The position numbers and the translations under genes are program-made. Below, one piece after another: positions 53,039 through 61,547 of a stretch of 64,000 bases of DNA. The stretch covers positions 29,132-93,131 of the forward strand of contig JBFHAT010000007.1 of the NCBI GenBank assembly GCA_041586155.1, given 5' to 3'. Below the pieces are notes generated by a model that worked only from the letters and a program-made list of their open reading frames with translations, was not told the DNA's origin and did not search any database. Positions within the stretch are counted from its first letter, which is position 1. Every line of letters begins with the position of its first letter. Origin of the DNA: JBFGJH01 sp041586155. GTDB lineage: Bacteria > Actinomycetota > Acidimicrobiia > Spongiisociales > JAENVV01.

Positions 53039-53592
53039 CACGACTCGACCCATGCGGCGCGCCAGCGACGGATCCAGCGGCTCGGCCGGGGACGCTTTCC
53101 CTGCATCAATGCCCCAACGGTGCGGCGGCCGGGGGGCGGCAGCACGAACACGGCGTCGGCCGATACTTCGTTGGACAACCCGGTGGACTGGCCCACGTGG
53201 GGTCCCGACGTGTGAGGCCGGAAGGTCATCGGCAGCAGAGGAACCACCGGCAGCACCGGCCAACCCGGACCAACTTCGGGCGGAGGCTGCTCGCTCCCGC
53301 CGAGCCTCAGCACGAGTGCCGGCCATCCCGCGGCGAGTGCCTCGACCACGGGCAGCGCGTCGGCCAGCCCAATGGCACCGTTGCGAAGGACGGCCATGCC
53401 CCTACGGTTGGGCACAAGGTCGGACCGGCGTGGGCCGTCTGCAGCCAGCGCGGCCAGCGAGCCGGCCGAGGGGTAGGCGGGACCCGCAGGATCGAGATCC
53501 ACCATCAAGGCAGTCGGCGCAGCGGCTGCGAGGCCCAGAGGCGCCAGGGTTCCTAGCAGCGAGTCACCTGCGGTCCAGCATGCGATCACCAT
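53035..53592 (-). CDS. TadZ/CpaE-like (Ssd-like) protein with degenerate ATPase domain
   Basis: 185 residues; first gene of the Tad operon, in the place of M. tuberculosis Rv3660c (Ssd). A strand LMVDLDPAGPA resembles the MinD/ParA Walker B-like segment, but there is no Walker A deviant P-loop (GxxGxGK), and the protein is about half the normal length of CpaE. A localisation factor that no longer hydrolyses ATP is plausible. ATG 53592 is seven bases from the -10 of a good promoter. Confidence 0.6.
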   Translation of the reverse strand: MVIACWTAGDSLLGTLAPLGLAAAAPTALMVDLDPAGPAYPSAGSLAALAADGPRRSDLVPNRRGMAVLRNGAIGLADALPVVEALAAGWPALVLRLGGSEQPPPEVGPGWPVLPVVPLLPMTFRPHTSGPHVGQSTGLSNEVSADAVFVLPPPGRRTVGALMQGKRPRPSRWIRRWRAAWVESW

Positions 53593-53599
53593 GCGGCCG

Positions 53600-53628
53600 A
53601 ACGTATGGCAGCGTTGCCCGGCCGACAA
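53600..53628 (-). promoter_or_regulatory. Tad operon promoter (TTGTCG-N17-TACGTT)
   Basis: On the minus strand, -35 TTGTCG (53628-53623) and -10 TACGTT (53605-53600) are separated by 17 bp. The -10 ends seven bases before ATG 53592, so the first cistron is leaderless. Confidence 0.6.
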
Positions 53629-53675
53629 GGCCTAGGCAACGCTGCTCACATGTGAGATAAGGGGCGGCTAGGCGC

Positions 53676-54278
53676 TCAGCCGTCGAAGACGTGGAAGATG
53701 CTGGTGGCCGCCAGCCGGTCGTATGCCCGTTCGAAGGTACGCCACTCGGTCGGCGTCAAGGCGCCGAAGTCCGGGTCGACGTTGCACGCCAGGTCGCTCG
53801 CGACGTCGATGGAAGTGAAATGCAGGTGGTCGCCTTGAATACCGAGTCGGTACGACTGCATCTGGGCGAAGCGACCGTCCGAACGCAGCGAAAACTCCAC
53901 GGCCCGGCCTTCGGCGAAGCCGACGACGCGGGTTCTCACAGGGTGAGCCACGAATTCCCACCCCTCGCACCCCGCACCGAAATCGGCGGCGGCCGCCAGG
54001 ATCTCTCCGGCGAGAAAGTCGAGTACTTCGGCATCCGTCCCCGGGGGCAACACTGACAGCGGTATGGCGGTGGCCTCGATCACTCCCCGCTGCGATCCGC
54101 GCCGTGACACACAGGCCAGCGGGGCGATGTCGCTGCCCACGCACGGGCCGATCGTCCAGCCTGCGCGGTAGCGATGGGGATGAGGATCAGACCAGTCGTA
54201 GGCTTCGGCAGCCGTGGCCGCCAGTGGCAGTGACACCAGGGCCGCACAAGCGGCGAGTAGCAGGACCGTCCTTCTCAT
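53676..54278 (-). CDS. Secreted hypothetical protein, paralog A
   Basis: 200 residues with a Sec signal peptide (1-23, ending ATA). The mature part has six Cys, including IGPCVG, LACVSRRG, GCEGW and LACNVDP, which could form disulfides. It aligns along its length with the next gene: YDWSDPH/YDWGNQQ, RTRVVGFAEG/RPRVVGFGDG, EWRTFERAYDRLAATSIF/EWPTFEKAFDRLAAISIF. I recognise no known family. ATG 54278 has AAAGGA upstream. Confidence 0.65.
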   Translation of the reverse strand: MRRTVLLLAACAALVSLPLAATAAEAYDWSDPHPHRYRAGWTIGPCVGSDIAPLACVSRRGSQRGVIEATAIPLSVLPPGTDAEVLDFLAGEILAAAADFGAGCEGWEFVAHPVRTRVVGFAEGRAVEFSLRSDGRFAQMQSYRLGIQGDHLHFTSIDVASDLACNVDPDFGALTPTEWRTFERAYDRLAATSIFHVFDG

Positions 54279-54371
54279 CGAGATGTCCTTTCTGGTTGAG
54301 TGCCCGCCGATCCGGCGGGCGGACCGCGAGGCGCCGGGGAGTGACGGCGCCTCGCGGTTGGCGGGTGATGT

Positions 54372-54980
54372 CTATGAGCCGAGTGGGATGTCGAAGATGC
54401 TGATGGCCGCCAATCGGTCGAACGCCTTCTCGAACGTCGGCCACTCGTTGAGCGTGAGCGACGGTGCGTCCGGATCTGGTCCGATGCACGATCGCCGATT
54501 CATGGCCTCGACCGTGATCCAGTGCACATACCCGTCCTGCACTCCCAAGCGCCACGTGTGTGTTTCTGTCACCCTCCCGTCTCGACGGAGCGAAAAGCCG
54601 ACACCCAGGCCATCGCCGAATCCGACGACGCGCGGTCGGATACCGTGCGACACGAACTGATAGTCAGGACACCCGATCGCGCGGTCCTCCTCGAATGATT
54701 TCAAGATGTCGTTGGCGACGTATTCGAGAGCCTCGGCGTCAGACATGTTGCCGGGAAGACTCGACAACGGCAGCGCACCATGGTGGACCACGCTCCGCCA
54801 CACCCCTCGTCGGAACACGCACGCCACAGGTGCCTCTCCTCCACAAGGGCCGACGACCCAGCCATTGTTGAAGCTGTGGTCCTGCTGATTACCCCAGTCA
54901 TATGGCTGATTGGCGGTCGCGGCGACCGACGTCGCCGCCAGGGCCGCCACCACCCCCACGATCACGAGAAGCCTTCTCAT
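54372..54980 (-). CDS. Secreted hypothetical protein, paralog B
   Basis: 202 residues. Signal peptide 1-22, mature start near NQPYDWGNQQ. It shares with paralog A the Cys positions (VGPCGG, VACVFRRG, GCPDY, SCIGPD), the RPRVVGFGDG strand and the C-terminal EWPTFEKAFDRLAA. ATG 54980 is chosen over ATG 54989 because AAGGGG is correctly spaced only from the former. Likely extracellular; function unknown. Confidence 0.65.
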   Translation of the reverse strand: MRRLLVIVGVVAALAATSVAATANQPYDWGNQQDHSFNNGWVVGPCGGEAPVACVFRRGVWRSVVHHGALPLSSLPGNMSDAEALEYVANDILKSFEEDRAIGCPDYQFVSHGIRPRVVGFGDGLGVGFSLRRDGRVTETHTWRLGVQDGYVHWITVEAMNRRSCIGPDPDAPSLTLNEWPTFEKAFDRLAAISIFDIPLGS

Positions 54981-55133
54981 ACGAACCATCCCCTTCTTTC
55001 TCTCGCCTTCTGCAGGCGAGCCTGGTCTGGGTGATCGTCCGAGTTCCGCCTTGGAGTGCCCTAGTCGTTCACTTGGAGGCTTGGGCGCGGACCTGGGAGG
55101 CGTGTCGCCGTCGGGACAAAGCGGCCCGGCCTC

Positions 55134-55139
55134 TACAAT
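55134..55139 (+). promoter_or_regulatory. Putative -10 box (TACAAT) of the HAD-M48-MTAN operon
   Basis: TACAAT, close to the consensus TATAAT, ends seven bases before ATG 55147. A leaderless transcript is predicted. Confidence 0.5.
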
Positions 55140-55146
55140 TGCGGAC

Positions 55147-55950
55147 ATGCCGGGTACGAGCACCGGGGCGGCATTCTTCGACCTCGACAAGACGATCATC
55201 GCCAAGTCGTCGACACTGGCGTTCGGGCGACCCCTGTACAAGGCGGGCTTCCTGAACCGGCGCGCCCTGCTGAAGGTGGGCATCGCCCAGCTCGTCTACG
55301 TCATGTTCGGAGCTGACCACGACCAGCTCGAGAAGGCCCGTCAAGAAATGACCGCGCTGACCACCGGCTGGGACCAGCGCGAGATCGAGGAGCTGGTCAC
55401 CGAGACGATGGACGAGATCGTCACGCCGCTCGTGTACGCAGAAGCCCTCGCATTGATCGACGAACATCGTCGGGCCGGGCGCAAGGTGATCATCATCTCG
55501 TCAAGCCCATTCGAGGTGGTGAAGCCGCTCGGCACCCATCTCGGAGTCGACGAGGTGATCGCCACTCGCTCCCAGGTCGGACCCGACGGCAAATACACCG
55601 GCGAGCTGGAGTTCTACGCCTACGCCGGCGGCAAGGCCGAGGCCATCCGCATGATGGCCGATCGGGACGGGATCTCGCTGGCCGACTCCTATGCCTACTC
55701 GGACTCCGCCACCGACGCACCGATGCTCGAAGCCGTAGGGCACCCGGTGGTCGTGAACCCCGACAAAGAACTGCGCGAGCTGGCCGAGAAACGTGACTGG
55801 CAGGTCATGTACTTCGCCAAGCCCGTGAGCTTGCGGACCCGCATCGCCGAGCTGCCCAAGCCGGACCCCAAGATCAGCGGCGCCGCCGCGGCCGGGGTGG
55901 TCGGCGCCGCAATTCTCTTCTGGATGAGACGAGCGAGAAAGCAGGTCTGA
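55147..55950 (+). CDS. HAD-IB family phosphatase (SerB-like) with C-terminal membrane anchor
   Basis: 267 residues. HAD motif I FFDLDKTII with both Asp, motif II in IIISSSP, Lys of motif III in GGKAEAI, motif IV AYSDSATDAPML. It belongs to the HAD-IB group with phosphoserine phosphatase, but substrates in this branch include phospholipid intermediates. A hydrophobic segment near the C-terminus (ISGAAAAGVVGAAILFW) followed by basic residues suggests membrane anchoring. Its place after the Tad locus matches Rv3661 of M. tuberculosis. Confidence 0.9.
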   Translation: MPGTSTGAAFFDLDKTIIAKSSTLAFGRPLYKAGFLNRRALLKVGIAQLVYVMFGADHDQLEKARQEMTALTTGWDQREIEELVTETMDEIVTPLVYAEALALIDEHRRAGRKVIIISSSPFEVVKPLGTHLGVDEVIATRSQVGPDGKYTGELEFYAYAGGKAEAIRMMADRDGISLADSYAYSDSATDAPMLEAVGHPVVVNPDKELRELAEKRDWQVMYFAKPVSLRTRIAELPKPDPKISGAAAAGVVGAAILFWMRRARKQV

Positions 55951-57036
55951 ATGACCCACACCGCCAACACGACTGCCAGCGGCCGGTCCACCTACCCAGG
56001 CATCAGCCCTACTGCGTGGGAGCATCCCACCGACCGGGCAGCGCTGACCGCCCTGCGAGCCGTGCCCGGGTTCGACATCGTGCTCAAGAAACTGTTCGCC
56101 ATCGTGGGCGAAAAGAGCCTGCGTATGTACCACGACGCCAACGCCATCCGAGTCTCGTCGCGCCAGTTCGGTCGACTCCACGAGCGGTTCCTCGAATGCT
56201 GCGAGATACTCGATGCCCAAGAGGTCCCGGATCTCTATGTCGCCCAGTTCCCATTGCTCAACGCCATGACCATCGGCCTCGACAAGCCATTCATCGTGAT
56301 GAACACCAGTACCGCCGAGATCCTCGACGACGACGAACTGCATTTCGTGCTCGGCCATGAGCTCGGGCACGCCCTCTCGGGGCACGCGTTGTACAAAACG
56401 ATGCTCAGCCTGCTCATGCGCCTCACCTTTTCGGGTCTGCCCCTCACACGGCTCGTCTTCTTCGGGGTCATCCTGGCGCTGCGCGAATGGGACCGGAAGT
56501 CGGAGCTGTCAGCCGATCGGGCCGGGTTGTTGTGCATCCAGGATCCGGAGACCGCCTACCGGACGTTCATGAAGATGGCGGGTGGAACCCGGGTCGATCA
56601 GATGGATCTGGGCGCCTTCCTGGAGCAGGCCGCCACCTACGAGCAGTCCGACACCATGGGTGACTCGATCGTCAAGCTGCTCAACAACCGCTTTCGGACC
56701 CACCCATTCTCCGTCACACGAGCCGCCGAGGTCATGCGATGGATCGACACCGAAGACTATGCGCAGCTGATGGCCGGCGATTACATCGACCGGGACAACG
56801 ACGAACGCGACTTCCAAACCGATGTGAAGACCGCGGTCAGCGCCTACCGGGAGCGGATGGCGCGCTCCGACGACGCCATCGCCCGGACGATGTCCGAGTG
56901 GACCGAGCGCGCCACCGACGCCGCCAAGGACCTGCGGGACAAGTTCCGCTCTCCCAACGCCTCCGACGATCTGGAGGACTACGCCTGGGAGGTGTTCGAC
57001 GAGGACTTCTTCGAAGACGACGATCCGGCCGGGTAG
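55951..57036 (+). CDS. M48-family zinc metallopeptidase
   Basis: 361 residues starting immediately after the HAD stop (TGAATG). The zinc motif is HELGHALSGH (about residues 134-143) and the third ligand Glu lies in ELSADRAGLLC. A hydrophobic region lies between them (LLMRLTFSGLPLTRLVFFGVILAL), so membrane association is likely, as in HtpX-like enzymes. The C-terminal 100 residues are polar and end in an acidic tail. It may process or clear envelope proteins. Confidence 0.9.
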   Translation: MTHTANTTASGRSTYPGISPTAWEHPTDRAALTALRAVPGFDIVLKKLFAIVGEKSLRMYHDANAIRVSSRQFGRLHERFLECCEILDAQEVPDLYVAQFPLLNAMTIGLDKPFIVMNTSTAEILDDDELHFVLGHELGHALSGHALYKTMLSLLMRLTFSGLPLTRLVFFGVILALREWDRKSELSADRAGLLCIQDPETAYRTFMKMAGGTRVDQMDLGAFLEQAATYEQSDTMGDSIVKLLNNRFRTHPFSVTRAAEVMRWIDTEDYAQLMAGDYIDRDNDERDFQTDVKTAVSAYRERMARSDDAIARTMSEWTERATDAAKDLRDKFRSPNASDDLEDYAWEVFDEDFFEDDDPAG

Positions 57037-57053
57037 GCGATCGGGCCCTGCCG

Positions 57054-57767
57054 GTGGAGCGCCTCCTGTTCGTGATGGCCATGCGGGCCGAGGCGCAGCC
57101 GCTGCTCGAGGCCCTCAACGCCACTCATCACGGCAGGTACCTGCCCCTGCCTGCGCACGCTTTCGCAGCCGCCAGGGGCGGCCTTGCGGTCCGCATCGTC
57201 GTCAACGGAGTAGACCCGCGCTACGAGGCCGACAGCATCGGCACGATTCCCGCCGCGTTGGCCACTCACGCGGCGCTGGAGGAATGGCGACCCGACCTCG
57301 TGATCAGCGCCGGCACGGCCGGCGGCTGGGCACATCAGGGCACCGAGATCGGCGACGTATTCGTGTGCTGGGACCGATTCGTGTTCCACGACCACCGCGT
57401 CGACCTCGCCGGGTTCGCTCCGATGGCGCGCGGGGACCTTCCCGCCGCCGACCTGCGGGGCCCTGCACATGCGCTGGGCCTGAAGACGGGCATCGTCACC
57501 ACCGGGGACTCGTTGGATGAATCCGCCGATGACAAGCGGCGCATCCTCGCCTCCGGCGCAGCGGTGAAAGACATGGAAGCGGCGGCGGTGGCCTGGGTGG
57601 CGGGCCTACACGGCATTCCGGTCTCGGCGGTGAAAGCCGTGACCGACCTCGTCGACGACGACACTCCTACCGCGGAGCAGTTCCTCGCCAACGTGCGCGT
57701 CGCATCGGACCAACTGCGCGACTCGCTTGTGGGGCTCGTCGAGCGGCTTGCCGACGTCGATGGGTGA
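57054..57767 (+). CDS. MTA/SAH nucleosidase-like phosphorylase family protein
   Basis: 237 residues of the nucleoside phosphorylase/MTAN fold: FVMAMRAEAQPLLEAL at the start, SAGTAGGWAHQGTEIGDV (nucleoside-site glycine loop), KDMEAAAVAWVAGLHGIP (catalytic Met-Glu) and VKAVTDLVDDD with the catalytic Asp. It likely cleaves methylthioadenosine or S-adenosylhomocysteine. GTG 57054 gives the standard length; it is the third gene of the operon with HAD-IB and M48. Confidence 0.87.
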   Translation: MERLLFVMAMRAEAQPLLEALNATHHGRYLPLPAHAFAAARGGLAVRIVVNGVDPRYEADSIGTIPAALATHAALEEWRPDLVISAGTAGGWAHQGTEIGDVFVCWDRFVFHDHRVDLAGFAPMARGDLPAADLRGPAHALGLKTGIVTTGDSLDESADDKRRILASGAAVKDMEAAAVAWVAGLHGIPVSAVKAVTDLVDDDTPTAEQFLANVRVASDQLRDSLVGLVERLADVDG

Positions 57768-57776
57768 GCGGCCGTT

Positions 57777-60074
57777 TCAGCTGGCTTGGGCCAAGGCCGC
57801 CCACACCCTCATTGGGGTGAGGGGCATGTCGATGTGCTCGACGCCGAGGTGGCGGACCGCGTCGATGACGGCGTTTTGGACTGCCGGAGTCGAGCCGATC
57901 GTTCCCGATTCGCCGATCCCCTTCACTCCCAGCGGATTGAGGGGGGTTCGGGTTTGCGTGTGATCAATCTCGATGGAGGGGACGGTGACGGCGCTGGGAA
58001 TGAGGTACGACGTGAGGTTGCCGGACGACAGGTAGCCATCGTCGTCGTACAGCACCTGTTCTGAGATCGCCTGACCGATGCCGATCGCGACGCCTCCATG
58101 GACCTGGCCGTCGACGACGATCCGGTTGAGGATGTGGCCGCAGTCGTCGACGGCGATGTGACGGAGGAGGCGCACCTCGCCGGTCTCGACGTTGACCTCG
58201 GCGACCGAGATGTGAGTCCCGAACGGATAAGTCTTGTCGGCCTGTTTGAACCTGCCGAGGGCGGCCAGACCGGCTTCACCGTCGGCCCCAAGCTGCTCAT
58301 TGCCGGCGAGACGGGCCACGTCGCCCCAATCGATGAATGAGTCGGGCACGCCGGCGACCCCCAATGTGCCGTCGGCGGTGAGCACCACGTCGTCGACACT
58401 GGCCTCGAGATGGTCGGCGACGACCTTCTTTGCCTTCTCCAGCACCGCTTCGCCGGCCACGACCACAGACGACCCACCGATCTGGGTGGAGCGCGACGCC
58501 ATCGTGCCGCCGCCCCGTTTGACGTATTTGCTGTCTCCCTGGATGAATTCGATGCGTTCCATGGGAATACCGAGCTGCTCGGACAGGATCTGACGAAACG
58601 TCGTCTCGTGTCCCTGCCCGTGCGAGAGAGTGCCGACCACCATCCGCGCCGTCCCTTCCTCGGAGATCGAGACGTGTGACGAATCGGTGGTGCCCAGGCC
58701 GGTGATCTCGACGTACGTGGAGATGCCGATGCCGAGCTGCCAGATCGCGCCGTCCGACCGGCGGCGGGCTTGTTCCTCCCGCAGCGCCGGGTATCCGGCG
58801 ATGTCGAGTGCCATCGTCAGGGCGGCGTCGTAGTCACCGGAGTCGTAGACGATGCCGGTCGACGTGTGATGCGGGAAGCGGTCTGGGGTCACCATGTTCT
58901 TGCGGCGCAGCTCCACCGGGTCCATCCCGAGGCGGTGGGCCATGGCGTCAACCAGCCGTTCGACCATCGCGGTCGCCTCGGGCCGGCCAGCGCCCCGGTA
59001 GGCGTTGGTGGGAACCGTGTTGGTCAACACGCTGCGGGCGCTGACGGCGACCTGGGGGATGTCGTAGATACCGGCGGCCATGTCCTGGGTGAGGTAGGGC
59101 TCCTCCACTCCCCACATGCCGTAGGCGCCTCCGTTCTTGAGCAACTCACCTTTGATCCACAAGAAACGCCCGTCGGTGGTCGCGCCCAGCGCGACCTTTT
59201 GAAGCTGGTCCCGACCGTGGCACATGTTCGTGAGGTTCTCCGTGCGTGTCTCGGCCCACCGGACGGGATGCCCGAGCTGCTCGGCAATCGGAGCGAGCAG
59301 GATCTGCTCTGGGTACGTGTAGATCTTGGCCCCGAATCCGCCTCCCATGTCGGGGATGCGAAGCCGAGTGTCGTCGCGTCCCCGCCGCAGCACGGTCGAA
59401 AGCGTTCCGGCCGATCCGGACACGTCCTGGCTGCCCAACCACAGCACCGTTGCGTCGGTTCCCGGAACCGCCATCGCGCCGTTGGGTTCGATCGGCACGG
59501 CCGCCAGCCGCTGGTTGACGATCGTCAGCTCGACGATGACGTCGGCCGGGGCCAGGTCATCGACCGGGGTGACCGGACCTTTCTCCCACACCACGTTCGA
59601 GTCGAGCTCATCGAAGACGAGGGGCGCGTCCGGTTCCATCGCAGCCTCGATACCGGACACGCTGTCGAGGACGTCGTAGTCCACCCAGACCTGCTCGGCG
59701 GCGTCGGCTGCCTGTTGCGGCGTTTGGGCGACCACCACCGCCACCGGCTCGCCGGCGAACCGCACCTTGTCTGCTGCCAGCACCGGCCGGTCGATCCTCT
59801 CATCGATGGGGGCGTCGCTCGGCACTCGCTCTGTGTCGAAGTCGCTGGCGGTGAACACTGCCACGACTCCAGGAAGGTCGGCCGCCGCAACCGTGTCGAT
59901 CGATTCGATGCGGGCATGCGGGACGGGCGAGCGGACGAATACGGCGGTGTACGCGTCGACAGGCAGGTCGGCCAGGTAACGGCCCTGCCCGGTGATGAAG
60001 CGAGGATCCTCGACTCGCTTGACGGCCCCACCGAGAATCGAGCCCTGGCGGGATATGCGTGGCCGGTCGGTCAT
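57777..60074 (-). CDS. Xanthine-dehydrogenase-family molybdopterin-binding subunit (CoxL form II type)
   Basis: 765-residue molybdenum hydroxylase large subunit. Domain order: N-terminal a/b hammerhead (GQGRYLADLPVDAYTAVFVRS), first cofactor-binding segment DMGGGFGAK, second TLSHGQGHETTF, and C-terminal KGIGESGTIGSTPAVQNAV with the catalytic Glu. The active-site loop reads AYRGAGR, the signature of form II CoxL-like proteins; true CO dehydrogenase (form I) has AYxCSFR. The medium (FAD) and small (2Fe-2S) subunits are not adjacent, so the substrate is unknown and the gene is an orphan in this window. ATG 60074 follows TAGCCT by six bases. Confidence 0.93.
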   Translation of the reverse strand: MTDRPRISRQGSILGGAVKRVEDPRFITGQGRYLADLPVDAYTAVFVRSPVPHARIESIDTVAAADLPGVVAVFTASDFDTERVPSDAPIDERIDRPVLAADKVRFAGEPVAVVVAQTPQQAADAAEQVWVDYDVLDSVSGIEAAMEPDAPLVFDELDSNVVWEKGPVTPVDDLAPADVIVELTIVNQRLAAVPIEPNGAMAVPGTDATVLWLGSQDVSGSAGTLSTVLRRGRDDTRLRIPDMGGGFGAKIYTYPEQILLAPIAEQLGHPVRWAETRTENLTNMCHGRDQLQKVALGATTDGRFLWIKGELLKNGGAYGMWGVEEPYLTQDMAAGIYDIPQVAVSARSVLTNTVPTNAYRGAGRPEATAMVERLVDAMAHRLGMDPVELRRKNMVTPDRFPHHTSTGIVYDSGDYDAALTMALDIAGYPALREEQARRRSDGAIWQLGIGISTYVEITGLGTTDSSHVSISEEGTARMVVGTLSHGQGHETTFRQILSEQLGIPMERIEFIQGDSKYVKRGGGTMASRSTQIGGSSVVVAGEAVLEKAKKVVADHLEASVDDVVLTADGTLGVAGVPDSFIDWGDVARLAGNEQLGADGEAGLAALGRFKQADKTYPFGTHISVAEVNVETGEVRLLRHIAVDDCGHILNRIVVDGQVHGGVAIGIGQAISEQVLYDDDGYLSSGNLTSYLIPSAVTVPSIEIDHTQTRTPLNPLGVKGIGESGTIGSTPAVQNAVIDAVRHLGVEHIDMPLTPMRVWAALAQAS

Positions 60075-60080
60075 CCCGGC

Positions 60081-60086
60081 AGGCTA
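60081..60086 (-). promoter_or_regulatory. Putative -10 box (TAGCCT) of the CoxL-like gene
   Basis: TAGCCT on the minus strand is six bases before ATG 60074 and predicts a leaderless single-gene transcript. Confidence 0.45.
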
Positions 60087-60174
60087 ACCGGAGTGATGCG
60101 GATGGCTGGTGGCGGCGAGGGGTCGGCCCGAGCACGAACTTTCGGCTGTTTTCGGGCTATGGCCCTGCAGCAAC

Positions 60175-60726
60175 CTAAGGAACGAGGTGTGGTTCGTCGT
60201 CGGGTGGGTCGTCGGGAATGGGCGGTTCGGTGATCATGGATCTGGGACCGGCCGCCCACCACGCGATCAGCGCCAGGGAGACGGCTGCCAGCGCCACCGC
60301 CACCCAGATCGAGTCGGATCGATCCAACCCGAGCACCACACCGTCGGCGGGTGCCGGGGGCTCGGCGAGGAGGTCGGGACCTTCGTCGATGCCGAGAAAC
60401 GATGGGCCGACGCCTAGCTCGAGGAATGTCACAGGCTGCGACAGGACCGACTCGTCCCCAACGAATGCCTCGAACACGACGATTCGATTGCTGCGCTCGG
60501 TGATGGCAGTACCGCCAAAGCTGCCGTCCGACCGGCGCACCAAGCTCAGCGTCTCCTGTTCACCCCCCGGGTCGATCACGTGCGCCACAACCATGTCGGC
60601 ATCGACCTCGACTTGGAGCTGCACCGAGATCGTCCCGTCGTTGTTGACCGTCGCCGCTCCGGCCGCCTCCCCGAAGCCCCCGCCGAGCGGAACGATGAAC
60701 AGCATCAGCGCCGCGATCAGTTGCAT
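60175..60726 (-). CDS. Exported single-pass membrane protein, 183 aa
   Basis: Signal peptide (1-24), a beta-rich extracytoplasmic domain of about 110 residues (SVQLQVEVDADMVVAHVID, NRIVVFEAFVGDE), then a transmembrane helix near 145-163 (WVAVALAAVSLALIAWW) and an acidic, Pro-rich cytosolic tail. No family recognised. ATG 60726 is seven bases from TATTGT. Confidence 0.6.
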   Translation of the reverse strand: MQLIAALMLFIVPLGGGFGEAAGAATVNNDGTISVQLQVEVDADMVVAHVIDPGGEQETLSLVRRSDGSFGGTAITERSNRIVVFEAFVGDESVLSQPVTFLELGVGPSFLGIDEGPDLLAEPPAPADGVVLGLDRSDSIWVAVALAAVSLALIAWWAAGPRSMITEPPIPDDPPDDEPHLVP

Positions 60727-60733
60727 ACCGCCG

Positions 60734-60739
60734 ACAATA
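60734..60739 (-). promoter_or_regulatory. Putative -10 box (TATTGT) of the exported membrane protein gene
   Basis: TATTGT on the minus strand ends seven bases before ATG 60726; the transcript would be leaderless and divergent from the ribA-like gene. Confidence 0.45.
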
Positions 60740-60818
60740 CCGGTTTGGCCACTCTACGTGAGGGGGAATGTTCTGGAACTCCAATGCGCTGAACTTGCGA
60801 ATCCGACGGAAGCAGCAC

Positions 60819-61517
60819 ATGGCACTCACCCAACTTCAGATCGACGAGCTCATCGAGCGGGACCGCACCCACTCATGTGGCGGGGAACCAGACGAATGCG
60901 TGCATCTCGCCGCCATCGCAGACCTGCCGACCAGGTTCGGCCAGTTCCAGGTCGCGGCGTTCTACAACAACATCGACCATGAAGAGCACGCCGCCTTCAT
61001 CAAGGGTGACGTCTGCGGAGCCACCGCCGTCCCGGTGCGGCTCCACTCGGAGTGCCTGACCGGAGACGCGATCGGGTCGCTGCGGTGCGACTGTCGCGAC
61101 CAGCTGGAGGCGGCGCTTCATCACCTGGCCGGCCTCGAATGCGGGATCCTCCTCTACCTACGACAGGAAGGCCGCGGCATCGGGTTCACCAACAAGATCA
61201 AGGCGTACGGCCTGCAGGATCAGGGATACGACACGGTGGAGGCCAACGAGGCGCTCGGTCTGCCCGACGACGCTCGCGATTACGAGGTGGCCGCCCACAT
61301 GCTGCGCGCCCTCGACGTCCGCTCCGTCCGCCTCATGACCAACAACCCGCGCAAGATCGCCGGCCTCGAGTCCCACGGTATCGACGTCGTCGAGCGCATC
61401 CCCCATGTCATGGTCGCCAACGACTTCAATCGCCGGTACCTCGAGACCAAAGCGATCAAGTCGGGCCATCTCATCGACTTCGACGAGCAAGCAGAGCCCA
61501 TCGGCGGCGCCGCTTAG
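60819..61517 (+). CDS. ribA: GTP cyclohydrolase II
   Basis: 232-residue stand-alone enzyme opening the riboflavin pathway (GTP to the diaminopyrimidinone). Zinc site and core HSECLTGDAIGSLRCDCRDQL with three Cys, catalytic segment LRQEGRGIGFTNKIKAYGLQ and TNNPRKIAGLESHGI are all present. No DHBP synthase (RibB) domain is attached, although many actinobacteria have the RibBA fusion. ATG 60819 with GGAAG upstream is preferred; ATG 60768 would add 17 basic residues and follows a TACGTG sequence, so it cannot be excluded. Confidence 0.93.
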   Translation: MALTQLQIDELIERDRTHSCGGEPDECVHLAAIADLPTRFGQFQVAAFYNNIDHEEHAAFIKGDVCGATAVPVRLHSECLTGDAIGSLRCDCRDQLEAALHHLAGLECGILLYLRQEGRGIGFTNKIKAYGLQDQGYDTVEANEALGLPDDARDYEVAAHMLRALDVRSVRLMTNNPRKIAGLESHGIDVVERIPHVMVANDFNRRYLETKAIKSGHLIDFDEQAEPIGGAA

Positions 61518-61535
61518 CTGCGAGGGTGTGACCGC

Positions 61536-61541
61536 TACGAT
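61536..61541 (+). promoter_or_regulatory. Putative -10 box (TACGAT) of the SDR gene
   Basis: TACGAT, six bases before GTG 61548, identical in sequence and spacing to the box before the polyprenyl synthase gene at 8923. Confidence 0.5.
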
Positions 61542-61547
61542 GCGGCC

